Shown here piece after piece: positions 1 through 13,200 of a stretch of DNA of 64,000 nucleotides (within the stretch, counting starts at the first letter, position 1; each line of letters starts with the position of its first letter). Under the pieces are notes generated by a model, which was given only the letters and a program-made list of their open reading frames with translations, searched no databases and was not told the origin of the DNA. Source of the stretch: Membranipora membranacea (Eukaryota > Bryozoa > Gymnolaemata > Cheilostomatida > Membraniporidae). The stretch lies in contig OU612075.1 of NCBI GenBank assembly GCA_914767715.1, positions 17,296,001 through 17,360,000 of the forward strand, given 5' to 3'. The position numbers were made by a program, and so were the translations under genes.

Positions 1-3000
1 AAATCAAGGCTAAGTCTATCTGTCAAACTGGCATTAACATAAATCTATAGAGGGATTTAGGATTTGACAGTATCATAGAGTACGGTTATATCACTACTCT
101 GTGACAGTGCCCTGGGACCAAGCTGACAGTCTGAGTTTGGTACAAAAATAGGCTAGCCTTTGACAATCAAACTCCGATAAGACTCAAAAAATAATAGACA
201 GTGGTCATAAAGGGACATCCTCAAAGTCTCAGCCAGCCAAAGCCCTACAGATATTTAAAAATATGTAAACATTTTAGGTGGAAAAAAACCTTTGACAGTT
301 TTATCATATAGCCTTACCATAGGTTTAACGGATGTGAGATGGCACAAACACTTTGTGTCACTGGTCGATTGAAGACGGTAAAAACTTCATTTGGAAACCA
401 ACACAAGACTCGAAGATGAGTGTCAAGTATTTTGGAAGGTCAGTTTACGATACTTGATTTAGGTAGAAAAGTAACCTAAAAACTCCCCAAGCGCTTGAAA
501 GTTGAGGTTTGGTCTCAAGTTATGCGTCCATCTCTAGTATCGTGAGATCATTTTCAGAAAGCGTGTGGTTAGTTTAGAGATGAGACCCCATTGACAAGTG
601 ACTGTCTTTGTTGTGGGACAAAAAAGCCCCAAAAGGTAAAGACAATTGCTTTATTTTTCTCTGTTGATGAGGGCCAAATTACCTCCATTATCTGAATTAC
701 CTAATTTTTCTATCGCTTCTTCCTTTCCAAATGCAAACCAATCAGCTGAAGGAAGCACGATGGTTGCATTAATGAATATTGAAAACACACATAGAAAACC
801 TGATATATAAACAATGTTATAATCACATTGTAATAAATTAAGAAGTGAATATTGTATTTGCAGTTTCCAATCTAAAAATGTGTCTTTGATAATTGGTCAA
901 ACAAAATCTGTCACATGGACAATGTGATCAAAACAGTCAATGCATACGTTTCCTGGCTTTTGTTATCATTTCACACACAGAAGAGGTATTCCCTTCCTCC
1001 TACACCTATTCATAGGCCATCAGATATATGAAAAGGCTTGACTTGGGTCACCAGACGCTGGCTTTCAATAGATTCAAAGGAATCGCTAAATTCCAATCTA
1101 GCCAAATTACAGGTCTACGGCTAGCACTTTGCCCACTTGTATCACAACAATGTGAGAAAATCGCAATAATAGAATGATATAAAACATTACAGTTATGGAG
1201 GCAATTGAGACACAATAAACCATTCAATACATATAAGTCTCTTTTATGATTTTGTATTGTTGGCATTTCAATGGCCGACGAGTATGCTTTTGTGATTGAG
1301 AATGGAGCTTTTGTGTCAGTATATTAGCTGGAGGGACCATCGCAAGCAACATTAGGTCACTAGTGAAGCAAGAGATGTAGTCTCAGGTTTCACTATCTAC
1401 CAATGTTACTATGGTACTAACATGATGTTTACTGGCACTATTAGGTTTTATCGTGGAGCTTAGGCTATGCGGTGACAAGCCACTAATTTTCCTCTCATTA
1501 TCTTGCCATTGAACACCACCATGATTTTAGGTTACTAAATGTATAATTTAGCCAAATTATTGGTTCTAAGCTAATTTGTAACTTTACCATGCATTTAATC
1601 GAAAGCAGATTATGAATTTGAGCTTATTTGCTACGGAATTTAATTTCGGTCTTGCGCGAGACAACTCAACCTTTCAGAGATAATGCTACGGGCAACATCA
1701 CAAATTGGATTACTCATTCAAACACGGCAACAAAATATCAATATACTCTCCGCCGTTTGAATTTAATTTTATTGCTACGTGCTCAGTTGATCAAGAAATT
1801 TTCCTAAAAATTTTGGAATACCTTTGATGGAACTATTATTGCCATTAAGGCTTCAAAACGTGTCTCTGTGTGCGGCTGATGTTTGCCAATTACGTATACT
1901 CGCAATCACGCTAGTGCCTCATTAAAGCAACCAAATTTGAACAGCTAATTGTACCATAGTTAAGTTCAAATGATACTTAAAATGCCAACTATTGCCCTCT
2001 AATGTCATGCCCAGGGGCAATCTAGCAGACAAGTAAATAATACAATTGTCATACCAAGTAGGGCTAATTATCAAATCACAGCCGCTCCATATACTACCGC
2101 TCACAATATACACCAACAGTAAATTAGGAAACATGACCAATATTCAACAGGTGGTAGCTAACGAGCTATGTTTATATTAATCCAGAGTGTGACGCTGTGA
2201 CGAAACCTTCCAGTACCGTCAATGTCCGCTTGGCTAAATTTAGACGAAGAAGTTTGGAAACGTTGTGTCGCTGACTTGTGACACAGGGAAATTGTGTAAC
2301 CATTAATTCAATTATACCACTAGTATGGACGTTATATAAACCAACAATACTGTTTTGCTGCCAGAAATTCCGCTGCCACATGAGTATGGGAGTTGCCTTC
2401 TCTCATAATTACAGGGGCATTAGAGTTTTATAAAATAAAACAGATAATAGATAGTAGAGACTTGTTGGCTAGCTGATGTGCACAAGCATGAAACAAACCA
2501 TCATACCAAACCAATTGGCACAAAGAACTGAATGAAAATGAGGAAGTCTCAAAGAGTTCGCCATTAGAGCAAAATCACAGTAACAGCTTTGATCATTCAC
2601 ATTTTACGCTGAGTATGACAGAGTCAGATCTACCCTACATACATAAAAAAATATTAACAAGTATGCCATGTCATTGTTGTGAGCCATCCATTCAAATTAA
2701 AAGACATTACATCCTATAGCTACAATTATTTTTGATTTGATTGCATTGAAACCAGATGCTGTTTGTAGCTTAGAATGCACTTGATAACATTACGTTACCA
2801 CGGAAACTCACCTCATTGAAGAGTTTATACAGGTCCTACAGTGAAGCAGCGATTCGCAGCCTCGCTAGTATTGTGAGGCAAAATTGATCTGGTTAGGTAA
2901 AAATCCAAATGAAAACTGGAAACAGTTGCTACATTGCGGTTCATAACTTATCAATTGAATGGTAAATAGTGTATGGAGTGGTTTGCTTTGAGACTGCATA

Positions 3001-5614
3001 ATGGCTGAAAGATCTTTATTGTGGAGAATATAGCTAAAGAATCTTTAATGCATTGTTTCCTATTTAGGATGCTCTTATGCATGGACAAAACATCGGGTAT
3101 TTAGCATTCACACGGACCAAATAACTATAGAATGCACATTCAACCCAAGTGAGCTGGCTTGAATGGTCTGTATAAATTGTCAAGCTCAATAAATATACAT
3201 TTTATTATAATAGATCCATCAATTTAATAACAGTCGAGCACGATTTTCGATCTTTCAAAATAGTCACAACCAATAATTACTAATTCATAAGGAAAGCAAA
3301 GCACTTTGGAGCAGGACACAACGCCAGTGTTTCTATATTTTCTGTCACAACAACAATTATCGAGTGAATTATTGATGAATCTGGCAGAATTCAGACGCTT
3401 GAAGCGTTAGAAGTATAAAAAATACATGGCTGCTTCTCAGGGCTTCCGATTCTTCCTACATGCCGGCAAACCCAACCTCGACTGTAGCGATTAAAATATT
3501 TTAAATTAAAACCCTGGCTTCAAGTTCAGTATTTTCCATATTAATAATGAGTCACGTTCATAGAGGCAATCCTATTAATTGCATTTTTAGAAGCTTTCAA
3601 TACTGTTCTATACATAAGCAGCTTGTTATTACTGTGTATTATGGCAACTGAATGCACTTGACATTCTTTAACCGCTACAGCTGTCAGCGATGTTGTGCTA
3701 TTCTACAGCGCTATGGAATGTTGTAGAATTATTGCTGGCAGCGCACCTAGTATAATTTTAATAATGCATCAAAGGCATGTCAACTTGAAATAATAATGAC
3801 TTTTTTCACAATTTTTTAACTTTATTCCAAGACTTGGAGTTGTGTTCTCAAAACTGAAAAATCAAAAAAAGTAATGCATATAATAGTCTAAACCCTACAA
3901 ACCCCCAAACCAAATACATAAGTCAAAAACCAAACAAATTTCTACAATATTTGGTAGGGCTGTTTCCACCGGCCATAGATAACCTTCTATGTTTGGTGGA
4001 TAACTACATCCTTTGTGAGACAAATGTTCGGCAGAAAGAATAACCTTGATTCAACAGATAACATGAAATCGGTGTCGGCGCTCATGAAAAAGTACTCATT
4101 CCCCGCAATCAACCCCTACTCACCTGACCTGACTCATAAATCACGAAGGTCAGCAAATGATGACAGCTGTCTGATTTGTTGCCTGTGATTGGGGGACACA
4201 ATATCCGACAGGTTACTATAATCCAGTGTAATCCACTAAGGGTGACAATTTCTCTGGTCTTCCAATAAGACAAGCTACAAAAGGCTCAAGCGGCGCACAG
4301 CTGAATTTTTCTCGGCAGCAGTTTAAGACTAGACAGTCAGCAATCTTCTAGTGTCTCGTACAAACTGATCTATAATACACTATCTAATCGTTACATGGTT
4401 TTCATTTATTCACTTTATGGAAGAACAATACAGGTAATATTATAACTGTATTCTCTTTTCAGTGACAAATAATAAAGGTCTTTAACAGGTGCACAAAAGG
4501 GTTCACTTAGTGAGCTGAAAGGCCTTGTGTTCATCTTGATATGCGTTTGTGTTTGTGATCATTGATGAACGACTGATCCAATATGAAATTGAACACAAGA
4601 CTGTAGTCTCTAACCAGCATAAATCAATTCTCACTTATTACATTTTCTAAAGCTATCTTTTCTCTCTTTACAGACATATATTATATATATCTCTGAATTT
4701 AGGTCTGACTATATTAAGTTTTCATAATGCTGTATAGACATAAAGCTTCTTTATAATTCATTTGTAGAAGTAATTGAAAGCCAAAACTCTTGAGAGAATT
4801 CCGTTTACTTTGCAGGATATTGATATTTTTATCTATTCATCAGCCGATGCTGTGTGTATCTCTGTCGGTCTCAATGTAGTGTGTTGAGCAAGAGTTGATA
4901 CCTATGGGACAAACAGAGAACACTGCTACTGCTATGAACTGTTTCATCTCCATTTAGCTTCCGCTAGTGTGACAATTTTATACCAAGAAAACCTTACTTT
5001 AGACAGCAAAATCTTGATGGTCCCAGCAAATACTATCAATTCAAAGTTTGTATCACTAAAAGCATGATGTGACCACCAATGCCATTGCCAAATGCTACAA
5101 ACTCTAACGCATGTAAAAATATATATGGCCAGTAAACTCAGTTGCCTATTGGTGACAATGATATACAAGAGTTGTCCGCTCTTCAGACAGAGCAAGACAA
5201 CTCACAGGAACACTGTTAGGTAGTTTATTACCGGGCACCAAACTGTTGGCACCAAGCAAGGAGTAATATTACACCTTACACCAACTACTCATGTTTGACT
5301 GGAGTTCAATTATGGATGCCCACCACACAAATAAGCTCATCAGGGTATCCTTACTCAGTGCAGACAATGACTATAAACATAACCACAACCTTACAGTCAA
5401 GATGAGCTTGTCAATTGTGTTACATTGTGAAAATGATTGTTAAAACTCATTACATGTGTCCGCATTGCTGTTTTAGTTGTGAGTGGATGTAGTTTCATTA
5501 GAGCCAGCTTAAATCAACTTCAATACTAGCAACTTTGTTGTACGATCAACACAAAGTAAGCCGAAAAGGTCTCCATCTCTGATTCCGGACATACTCACCG
5601 CTAGCTAGAACATT
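1..5614. other. Gene-poor leading region
   Basis: I see no convincing coding exon on either strand in this stretch. Open frames are short (at most about 80 codons), carry no recognisable domain and are not bounded by splice sites that extend them. Base composition is AT-rich with A/T runs. I did not detect a tandem array, long inverted repeat or RNA gene here. It may include the promoter region of the membrane-protein gene that begins near 5615. Confidence 0.4.
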
Positions 5615-8496
5615 ATGGTCAGCAAACTTTGCAGAGAAATTCATCTTCGATCTACTATCATTCTCCTTGCATCAATTTACGTAGTAGCTATGAACAGCTC
5701 AGATAATCACAAACACGGACATAGAGCTATGCCTGATCATGGAGTTAATGTTACAACAATGACATCGACACATCCCCATAAACATGCAACGGATCGTACA
5801 GCACGCACTCTGATTATCGTCTCTCTGAGTTAGTATGTACACTATTTATGTGCTATATTTATTTTAGCAATATTTATTTAATTCCTCTCGATCTAAAGTG
5901 TATTGGTCGAATAATATGGTATTCTATAACAGGCAAGGATTTCCAATGGGCTGCTGTGGATTGCATGTATATAAATGGCATCCATTATCTCTTAGGCAAG
6001 GCTAATCATTCATCTACTTCATCTACATCTGCATGTTGATCGCTTCTCGGCCTATTTGCTAAGATCAAAGCGTCACTGCCAATGGGCGATTAGTGCCTGT
6101 TTACAGTTTTTATCAGCTTGCTGCAAACCCAAGTTCAGGAGGTCCTCCTTGGCCTCATCTCTAGGATACATTCTAGTTTCTAGGATGTATCACACCCCCA
6201 GTACAAGGATTTGGGGCAACTTGCGTCCCTCTTTAGGTGAAGCCCAACTGTTTTGTCATAAACGGTTTCAGATGTGCTGCAGGATTTAAATTTTGATTTG
6301 AATTAACCTATTTTCCTCCCCCAATAAAAATAGCACTTTAGGATTGTGGCCCGTGTGACGTGACCATGCTACAACAAAATTTATTATAAACACTAAATTC
6401 ATACTTTAAGAAAGTCAATATAGATATATATATTATATTGAATAAGAAACATTGATAAAGTTGCCATTGGAAAATCTCCATGACAGCTTACTCTCACTTC
6501 TCATCGTTAGTCACTCAATAGTAGCTGATCAAATTGAAAAAATTATTTACCAACAAAGCTGGATTCCGGTATATTTGTTACAGTCCTGCTGATTCCATTA
6601 GCTGTTGTTACATTGGTGATAGAATTGTACACCATCAGACGTCGGGTCGAAACTATTGATCAGGTCGAAGTGAAATCAGCCATGCGAGAGGCGGACAAGC
6701 ATCTCAGAGTCGATGATTCAAATTTTGAAAAGTATAAGTATAACTCAATTAGCTGAACTTACACATTATGTTGTTGTTGAGAGTTTGATAAAACAGAACT
6801 CTCGTATTTGACCAAATGACAAGGGAGGAGAGGGCAAGAGTTTGGGGATGGGGTGCAAACTACTCTAAGGATCATCACACATTAAAAGGCAGTTTATTCA
6901 TGAGATTTATTATTCAGTGCGTCAGTTGGAGGGCTGTTGAATAAGGAGCTAGGTCCGTCTATACTCTGTCTTCCTGAGGAAGATCAAATAAAGATGCTTG
7001 GAGTGATACTGACAAAGGCCAGAAGATTAAAGTTTGAGGTCCAATCGCAGCTTGTATCACTACATAATCTGCTATCAGCTTCTGCTGATCAAGAGGTCTG
7101 TTCAATCAATCATTGCTTGTTGGTATCAACGTTGAACTAAAGATTTTTACTTCAAGATTGATGGGATATTTATTGCAATCTATAGCAGAAACAAAAATTA
7201 TCACTTAATCTAAGCCTCTTTAGAGACTGCTTCTCGTGGCTGATTGCAAAACTAACCCCTTCCCCCCTCTTTTAACAAATAGGAATGACATGGTTGTGAC
7301 AAGGAGTACTTTTTAGTTGTGCAAAAGAGAACTATCAAAAACATAAACATTCATGTTGTATTGTTTGTTTTTCACAGCTGATTATCAAAATCTCATGTAT
7401 TGCACATCCCTATGGATATATTATGGTGTCTGTTTTCACAGCACCAAAGCTGCGCATCCTTTTATTGGATGTTATGTTTTAACTTTACACACCCGATGTA
7501 ACCATACTTAATCCTTTCATTACAGAGAAGTTCAAGTAACAAAGCGTCTCTAATGAATAACAGTAATAAGAAGATGAGAAAGAAAAGTCTAAGTGATACC
7601 AACTGGAAAGGGTGAGAACTGATTGATGTATTTGGTTGAAAATTCTTTTCTTCTCTAGATGAGTATATGTTAGCTAGAGTTAAGTTTAGCTAGTTCTGGA
7701 GGGGCTTCATGTTGGCGCGCGCTAAATTTTGGCTAGCTGAGGTGGGAGTCTTTATAATATAAAGAGGATAAGTAAATGTTAGCTAGATTTAAAGTTAGCT
7801 ATATATATCAAGCATGTGTGGAGGACAAACATTTCCTCCCATGAATAGTCTCCTAGTTTAAACCATAACGACTGATTGTTTACTCCAAGAGGAGTCATGA
7901 AGTTTGCAAAAAAACAATCATAATGAGGTTTCCGTGATGTCTGATGGGTAATGGATTTTTTTCTTGTTTCCGAGATACCATAGTTCCTAAATAATAAAAA
8001 TTCAGCGAAACATAAAGATTGTATAATATCATGACTTGTCTGTCCTTGTAGAATAAGGAAGCCACCATACAGAGCACTTGACAAAAATGGCAAAGAGATC
8101 ACGATACAGGTATCACCAGTCCCAGTTCCAGGTTTCGCATCAAAGGCGGATAATTATTTGAGAGACATGAATCCGAATACCCTATATACGAAAGTAATTG
8201 ACAAGCCGGCCTTTAATAAACTAGGTCTTGACAATCGAGCTCGAACTGGCTCAATTAAAGGTGATCAACCATCGAATGAAATAATGGCAGTCAATGACAG
8301 TCACAGAGACCGAAGATCTTCTTCACGAGCTAGAAAAAAGTCTGAGACCAAAAGAAGCAGACGTCGAGTTAATTCACATGTCTCTGCAGCTGCAGCTGAC
8401 GAATCGAATGTAAGGAGACTGAGGATAGGTCGTAATGCGGAGCAGATGACTCCAGCAGCACTATATTCGAAGCTTCTTTGTAATACCGACCAATGA
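5615..8496 (+). CDS. Unrecognised single-pass membrane protein (multi-exon)
   Basis: I do not recognise the family. Four well-phased exons are visible: about 6584-6731, 6918-7095, 7526-7611 and 8052-8496 (stop TGA 8494-8496). The first encodes a hydrophobic segment (VLLIPLAVVTLVIELY) followed at once by an Arg-rich stop-transfer sequence (TIRRRVE), so a type I membrane topology is likely. The rest is a hydrophilic, basic tail with an RRSSSRARKKSETKRSRRR tract. A possible first exon starts at the ATG at 5615, with a signal-peptide-like start (STIILLASIYVV) and a His-rich ectodomain (HKHGHRAMPDHG). Its donor site is not resolved: GTATGT at 5833 overlaps the stop of the unspliced frame but gives the wrong phase, while GTACAG after 5790 or an alternative acceptor at 6559 would fit. 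The intron after exon 1 carries a U2-headed repeat. Exon joins 2-5 keep frame. Function unknown. Confidence 0.5.
6039..6290 (+). repeat. U2 snRNA-headed SINE-like repeat, copy 1
   Basis: The copy opens with ATCGCTTCTCGGCCT and continues to CTAAGATCAA, matching the first 30 nt of metazoan U2 snRNA at about 28 positions. It then departs from U2, and the branch-point-pairing GUAGUA is not preserved. The downstream body (ATTAGTGCCTGTTT, AGGATGTATCACAC, CAACTTGCGTCCCTCTTTAG, TTTTGTCATAAAC) is shared with the copy at 59708. Shared non-U2 sequence behind a common U2 head argues for a SINE rather than a lone snRNA pseudogene. It sits in an intron of the membrane-protein gene. The 3' end is approximate and I saw no clear target duplication. 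Confidence 0.7.
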
Positions 8497-8536
8497 GTTA
8501 GTCAGCAAACATAGCTGTCCATCATGGTTTAAGAAG

Positions 8537-8542
8537 AATAAA
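8537..8542 (+). promoter_or_regulatory. Poly(A) signal AATAAA
   Basis: AATAAA lies about 40 bases after the stop codon of the membrane-protein gene, on the same strand and at the usual place for its 3' end. Confidence 0.5.
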
Positions 8543-10264
8543 AAGGTATTAAAATTGACCTCGCCAATATGCTTGTTTGTTTCTGCTCAATGCGACAACT
8601 ACTAACTTAATCTGTAGGCGGATAAATAGCTTGTTTATTTCTAGAAACAGGTTGCTGGTATTTTATGGGACCGATTCCTGGAGGATTGCTGCAGTTAGCA
8701 TTCTATTCATCTGCCTGATAGCAGAGATTTTTTATGATGTGACGGCGTGAATTTTTATCGTAGCGATTGGTTTATACAACTATAAGTATAACGGTGCCTA
8801 TACATACCCTTGCGGAGTAACTATTAGATACTGACTAGTTTTTCTAGCTTGAGGGTGACTTTTTGTTATCTGGAACTAATTTTAGCTAGCTGAGGTTGAA
8901 GTTATTATAAGGCAATGTGAGGTTCAGTAAATGATATCTAGCCATACATCATACTCTTAAAGCCTGTGACATGGATAATTTTTCCTCTGTTAGGATAGTT
9001 AGTGGATTGATGATGGCAATTAAATACTGAAATACAGAAGAAAGTCAGTAGTTGCTGTGCAAAGGAGTAAAGATTTGTAGTGACGACGAAATTACATGGA
9101 TTAGAACAAGTTAATTCTTATATTGGTGAAACTTTTTTTACGACCTAAATTTGGTTTTTGTATAGTTTAAAAGTTATGTACACACTACCAATGAGAACAC
9201 AACTCTTTATTTTATTTCAATTGTCAAATAAACACACTGTGAAAGTTCAAGGTCAAAGCAAATGTACACAATTTTTGGTGACGTTTTATGCGCCATGAGA
9301 ATGTTGCTAGGCAATTTCTTAGAAGCTCAATTTGCAAGCACAAGGACAGTGAGGATATTATTAACTTGTCTCACTTCATGTGAATCTTCTGTGTTAGTTG
9401 ATATAATCATTAAAAGGTAACCATTTTGTAATAAGAAACATTGGTGACTTCCAATGTAAGAAAGCTGTAATAAATTGCAGCAACATCTAGCTGTTTGTTT
9501 AGTCTCAAGTTTATTTTTTGTACTCCAATAAGTCAGTCATTTGATGTGTCGGTTGTTGGAAGCTAAGAAGATAGTTAAATTTAGTACCAAAACAGTAGAG
9601 AAATAGTTGAACCTCGGTGAGACAGGGAGTTTGAATATCCCACTAGATTATGCTCACTGTATGCTCCTCAATACACACAATGAGGAACTAGTATTTATCC
9701 CTCCATTGCAGAGACTGGAAAAGTCCAGCTCTGTGGTGTGAGGGCTAATCATATTATTTGTCAGTTTCTATGTCAATTTCATTGCACAGGGTTAGTTGGT
9801 ACAGCCTGTAATGTATTTCATGTGACATGGAGGGGGAGGGGTGGAGGGGGCCCTCCAACACCCTATAGACAATACTGAATTTTAGGCATTGAGAGTGTTG
9901 TAACATAGGCTACATGCATCACCTATCACATTATTGTTGTGATGCAAAGTGTTGCCTCCCTTTGGTTGCCCAACAGGTTATTGTGCACTGCAGCACACTC
10001 CAGAATAGCCGTGCCTCTTTTTGTCACAATGGCTAGGTAAATTGTAAAGCAGCAATAGCTTGGTTTCAGAGTTTAGTAGCTTTTGATTGCAATAGCAGAT
10101 GCTTTGCAATTAATGTTGTGTTTTCGGTATGTGAATAACATGAAATTTCTCAGTTGCATTTCTTGGGAGCATGTTAGGTCAAAAATGTGTCTGCTTTACT
10201 TTTTTACCACATATGGTATCTCCTCCTTGTAGACTCATTTGCTCCAGATAACTATAACTAGAAT
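8543..10264. other. Intergenic region upstream of ARMC3
   Basis: No coding exon is seen. A stretch near 8850-8950 (TTTTAGCTAGCTGAGGT, then GTAAATGATATCTAGCC) resembles one near 7690-7800 (TTTTGGCTAGCTGAGGT, then GTAAATGTTAGCTAG), so a diverged dispersed repeat is present in both. The remainder probably includes the ARMC3 promoter and 5' UTR, but I could not place a TATA box or initiator with confidence. Confidence 0.4.
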
Positions 10265-13200
10265 ATGGGTAAGAAGGAGAAAAAGGAGACTAAAGCTCCC
10301 CCTAGTGATGTGGTGAGTACAGTTTGGTTTTTTTTAATCAGTCTTCACACTGATATCTTTTCGTCAACAAGTCTAAGATGAATTGCGAACTTGTTGTCGA
10401 GAAATATTACCTTAGTTTGATGAAATATACTGAGAGCCAGATAGGAAGAATTCGAGATGAAGGTTCATATGCTTTTCTAGATGTATATATATTATCCAAA
10501 AGCAAATATTGAAAATTTTGATTTGTGTTTCAATGTTTTCTTTTTAACTTTATTTATTTCTCAAAGCAAATCAACTCGCCTATAATATTTCTATTTTGTT
10601 AATAACCTCAAATTACAGAAGCTACAATTACTCAGAACTAGAAGCGTCATTACTTACCAACATAGAAGAGTGGTAAATTAGCCTCCGGGACAAAACCTAT
10701 TAGATTTAGCAGTTATACTACGCACACAATCATATTTTTATCCTACTCAATGCATGGCTACCAAAATATCTCTGTATACCTCCTTGTTATATGAAATAGT
10801 GATATATGTTAGCGCTTAGGTGTCAATGATTGTTATGTGATATATGCAAACCTAGATATCTTCTTTGTGACTTGTGAAAAGTAATAAAGGAATTTGGTGT
10901 TTGCTTTCACAGCGCACTTCAAACCAGGAACATTGATTATGGGAAAATCCTTATACAGATTTCATGTTGATTCATATGGTCATGATTTCCACCTGTGTAC
11001 TTATTGAAGGTTGTGGTTATTGGTGAAGTTGTTTAATCCTGGATGAACTTCGTAAATACAATGCCTATCGGAGAATGATTTTCTCACTCTTACACCCATT
11101 TTGTAGTTTGATCCACTGAATATTGACGCTCACCAGGCGGCCACATGTATCCTCATGCTGGATAGCCCCGAAGAAGATGTCCTCGCTAAGTCATGCGAAG
11201 CTCTGTACAAATTTGTTGAGAAAGGTATATAAGTGAGGTTTCTCAGCCCCGATCAGTTGTTTCAGGCTTACATGGAAAGGCAAAATAAGCATTCTCTGAA
11301 CAATTCATACGATAAAAAATTCAGAGTACAGAATTTAGATTGGCTAATATCTAAAATCTAACATTATAGCCATATTAGTGAATGTTGTTGATGACAAGAA
11401 TTCACAAGTCATTGATTTTCTGTGTTCAGGTTAAGCCTGAACAGTCTCACTGCATATTACCTACAGCTATCGAACTATAAACCACAGTCACGTGTTGTTT
11501 TAAGACCCGCCATTCTGAACAGGTGTGTCGTCACTGTGAGATATATAGTCTGAAATGGTTATATCTCTGAATATATTGTAGGCGATGAGAACAGAAAGGC
11601 TCTGCTAGATCAGGGAGCTGTAGACCATCTCCTCAGACTAATCGGACATGATGATAGAATAGTGAGGAGAAACGCCTGCATGGTGTTTGGTCTGATGACC
11701 TCAAACGGTAAGCAAAAGGAGACTAAAACTGTCTGAGGTACCTTTTGTTGTATGTGAACCCATAAGCTAGGGTAGGAGAGGTTTTCATTATGTACCGTTA
11801 TGAACGATACTACATTGTAACAAGTAGTTTGATATTTTTGATATTACCATAGATTAGGGTAACAAGCCAGGACAACAAGTTAGTACATTTGGCTGTGATG
11901 TGAAACAATATTGATTAGACACTGAGAAGTTATTTTATTAGGTAGCTTGAGTTTAGCATAGCATGCAGACATATTCACAAATTGTTAATCTTATATACAT
12001 TCCTAAGAGAAATAAAATGGCTCAATACAGATGTCCTTGCATAGCAACATTCATAACACTGTAGGATTATACATCTTTTTCAATGCTTATTGAAGAAATT
12101 GAAAGATGTTTTTTTATTGGAACCAACCAGATATTCAGCATATAAACCAATTCAATTTTCACACATAATGTTGCAGTTGACGTACGTAAGATGCTGAGGA
12201 AGCGAGAGGAGACAATCCCATCTATTATCGGTCTGATGGCTCCTGAGGAGGATACGCTGTGTCATGAGTTTGCTGCCCTCGCTCTATGCTCTATGGCTAA
12301 TGATTACACCAGTAAGGTAAGTCTAATGATTACACCAGTAAGGTAAGTCTAATGATTACATCAGTAAGGTAAATCTAATGATTACACCAGTAAGGTAAGT
12401 CTAATGATTACACCAGTAAGGTAAGTCTAATGATTGCACCAGTAAGGTAAGTACAATGATTACACCAGTAAGGTAAGTTTTATGATTACACCAGTAAGAT
12501 TAATATGTAAGTAAGTAAGATTCTCATCTCAGGCTTCTCAAGTCTGTTTAGAAGATGCGGGTAAGCCATATCTATTTTGCAGACTTCTTGCGTTTTTATT
12601 CGTTTTCAAGGATCGTCTAGTTTAAGCAGCAAGACAGACACTATACTATAACTGATCAGTTTTATGTCACATGTTTGTCATTGTAGGACCTGATAGAATA
12701 TATACAAGCCTTCCATAAATACCATAGTTTATATAGCAAAAAATGTATAACTGTTTTACTTTTTCAACTTCCTGATCACTTCATTGATATCTATGTTGAC
12801 AGGTTACTATATTTGAACATGAAGGAATGGAATCTCTAATAAGAGGTATGACAGCAGCTGATCCTGATGTACAGAAGAATAGTGTAGAGGCTGTCAGTCT
12901 TCTATTACAGGTTTGTGCTACTTTATAATCTACATGTTTTGCTCCAGCAAGTCATAAACAAAATTTTTTGGCATTTTTTATTAACGAGGGTTTGGCTTAG
13001 CATATTGCACCAGAATATAGTCTAATATCCATCTCAAGCTCGATTAAATCTGATTAAGGCAATCTTCGTATACTTGCATATAGCTAGGCTCTTCATCTTC
13101 TGTGATTCGTGATAATATTGAATTGAGACCTGTTCCAGCATGGAAAAGGATTCTTACTATCCCATAACAATATTTGTCCTGAGTGTGTTGATTAGATGTA

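Noticed and set aside
6039-6110. Functional U2 snRNA gene
   Set aside because: Only the first 30 bases resemble U2; the branch-site-pairing GUAGUA and the Sm-site region are absent.
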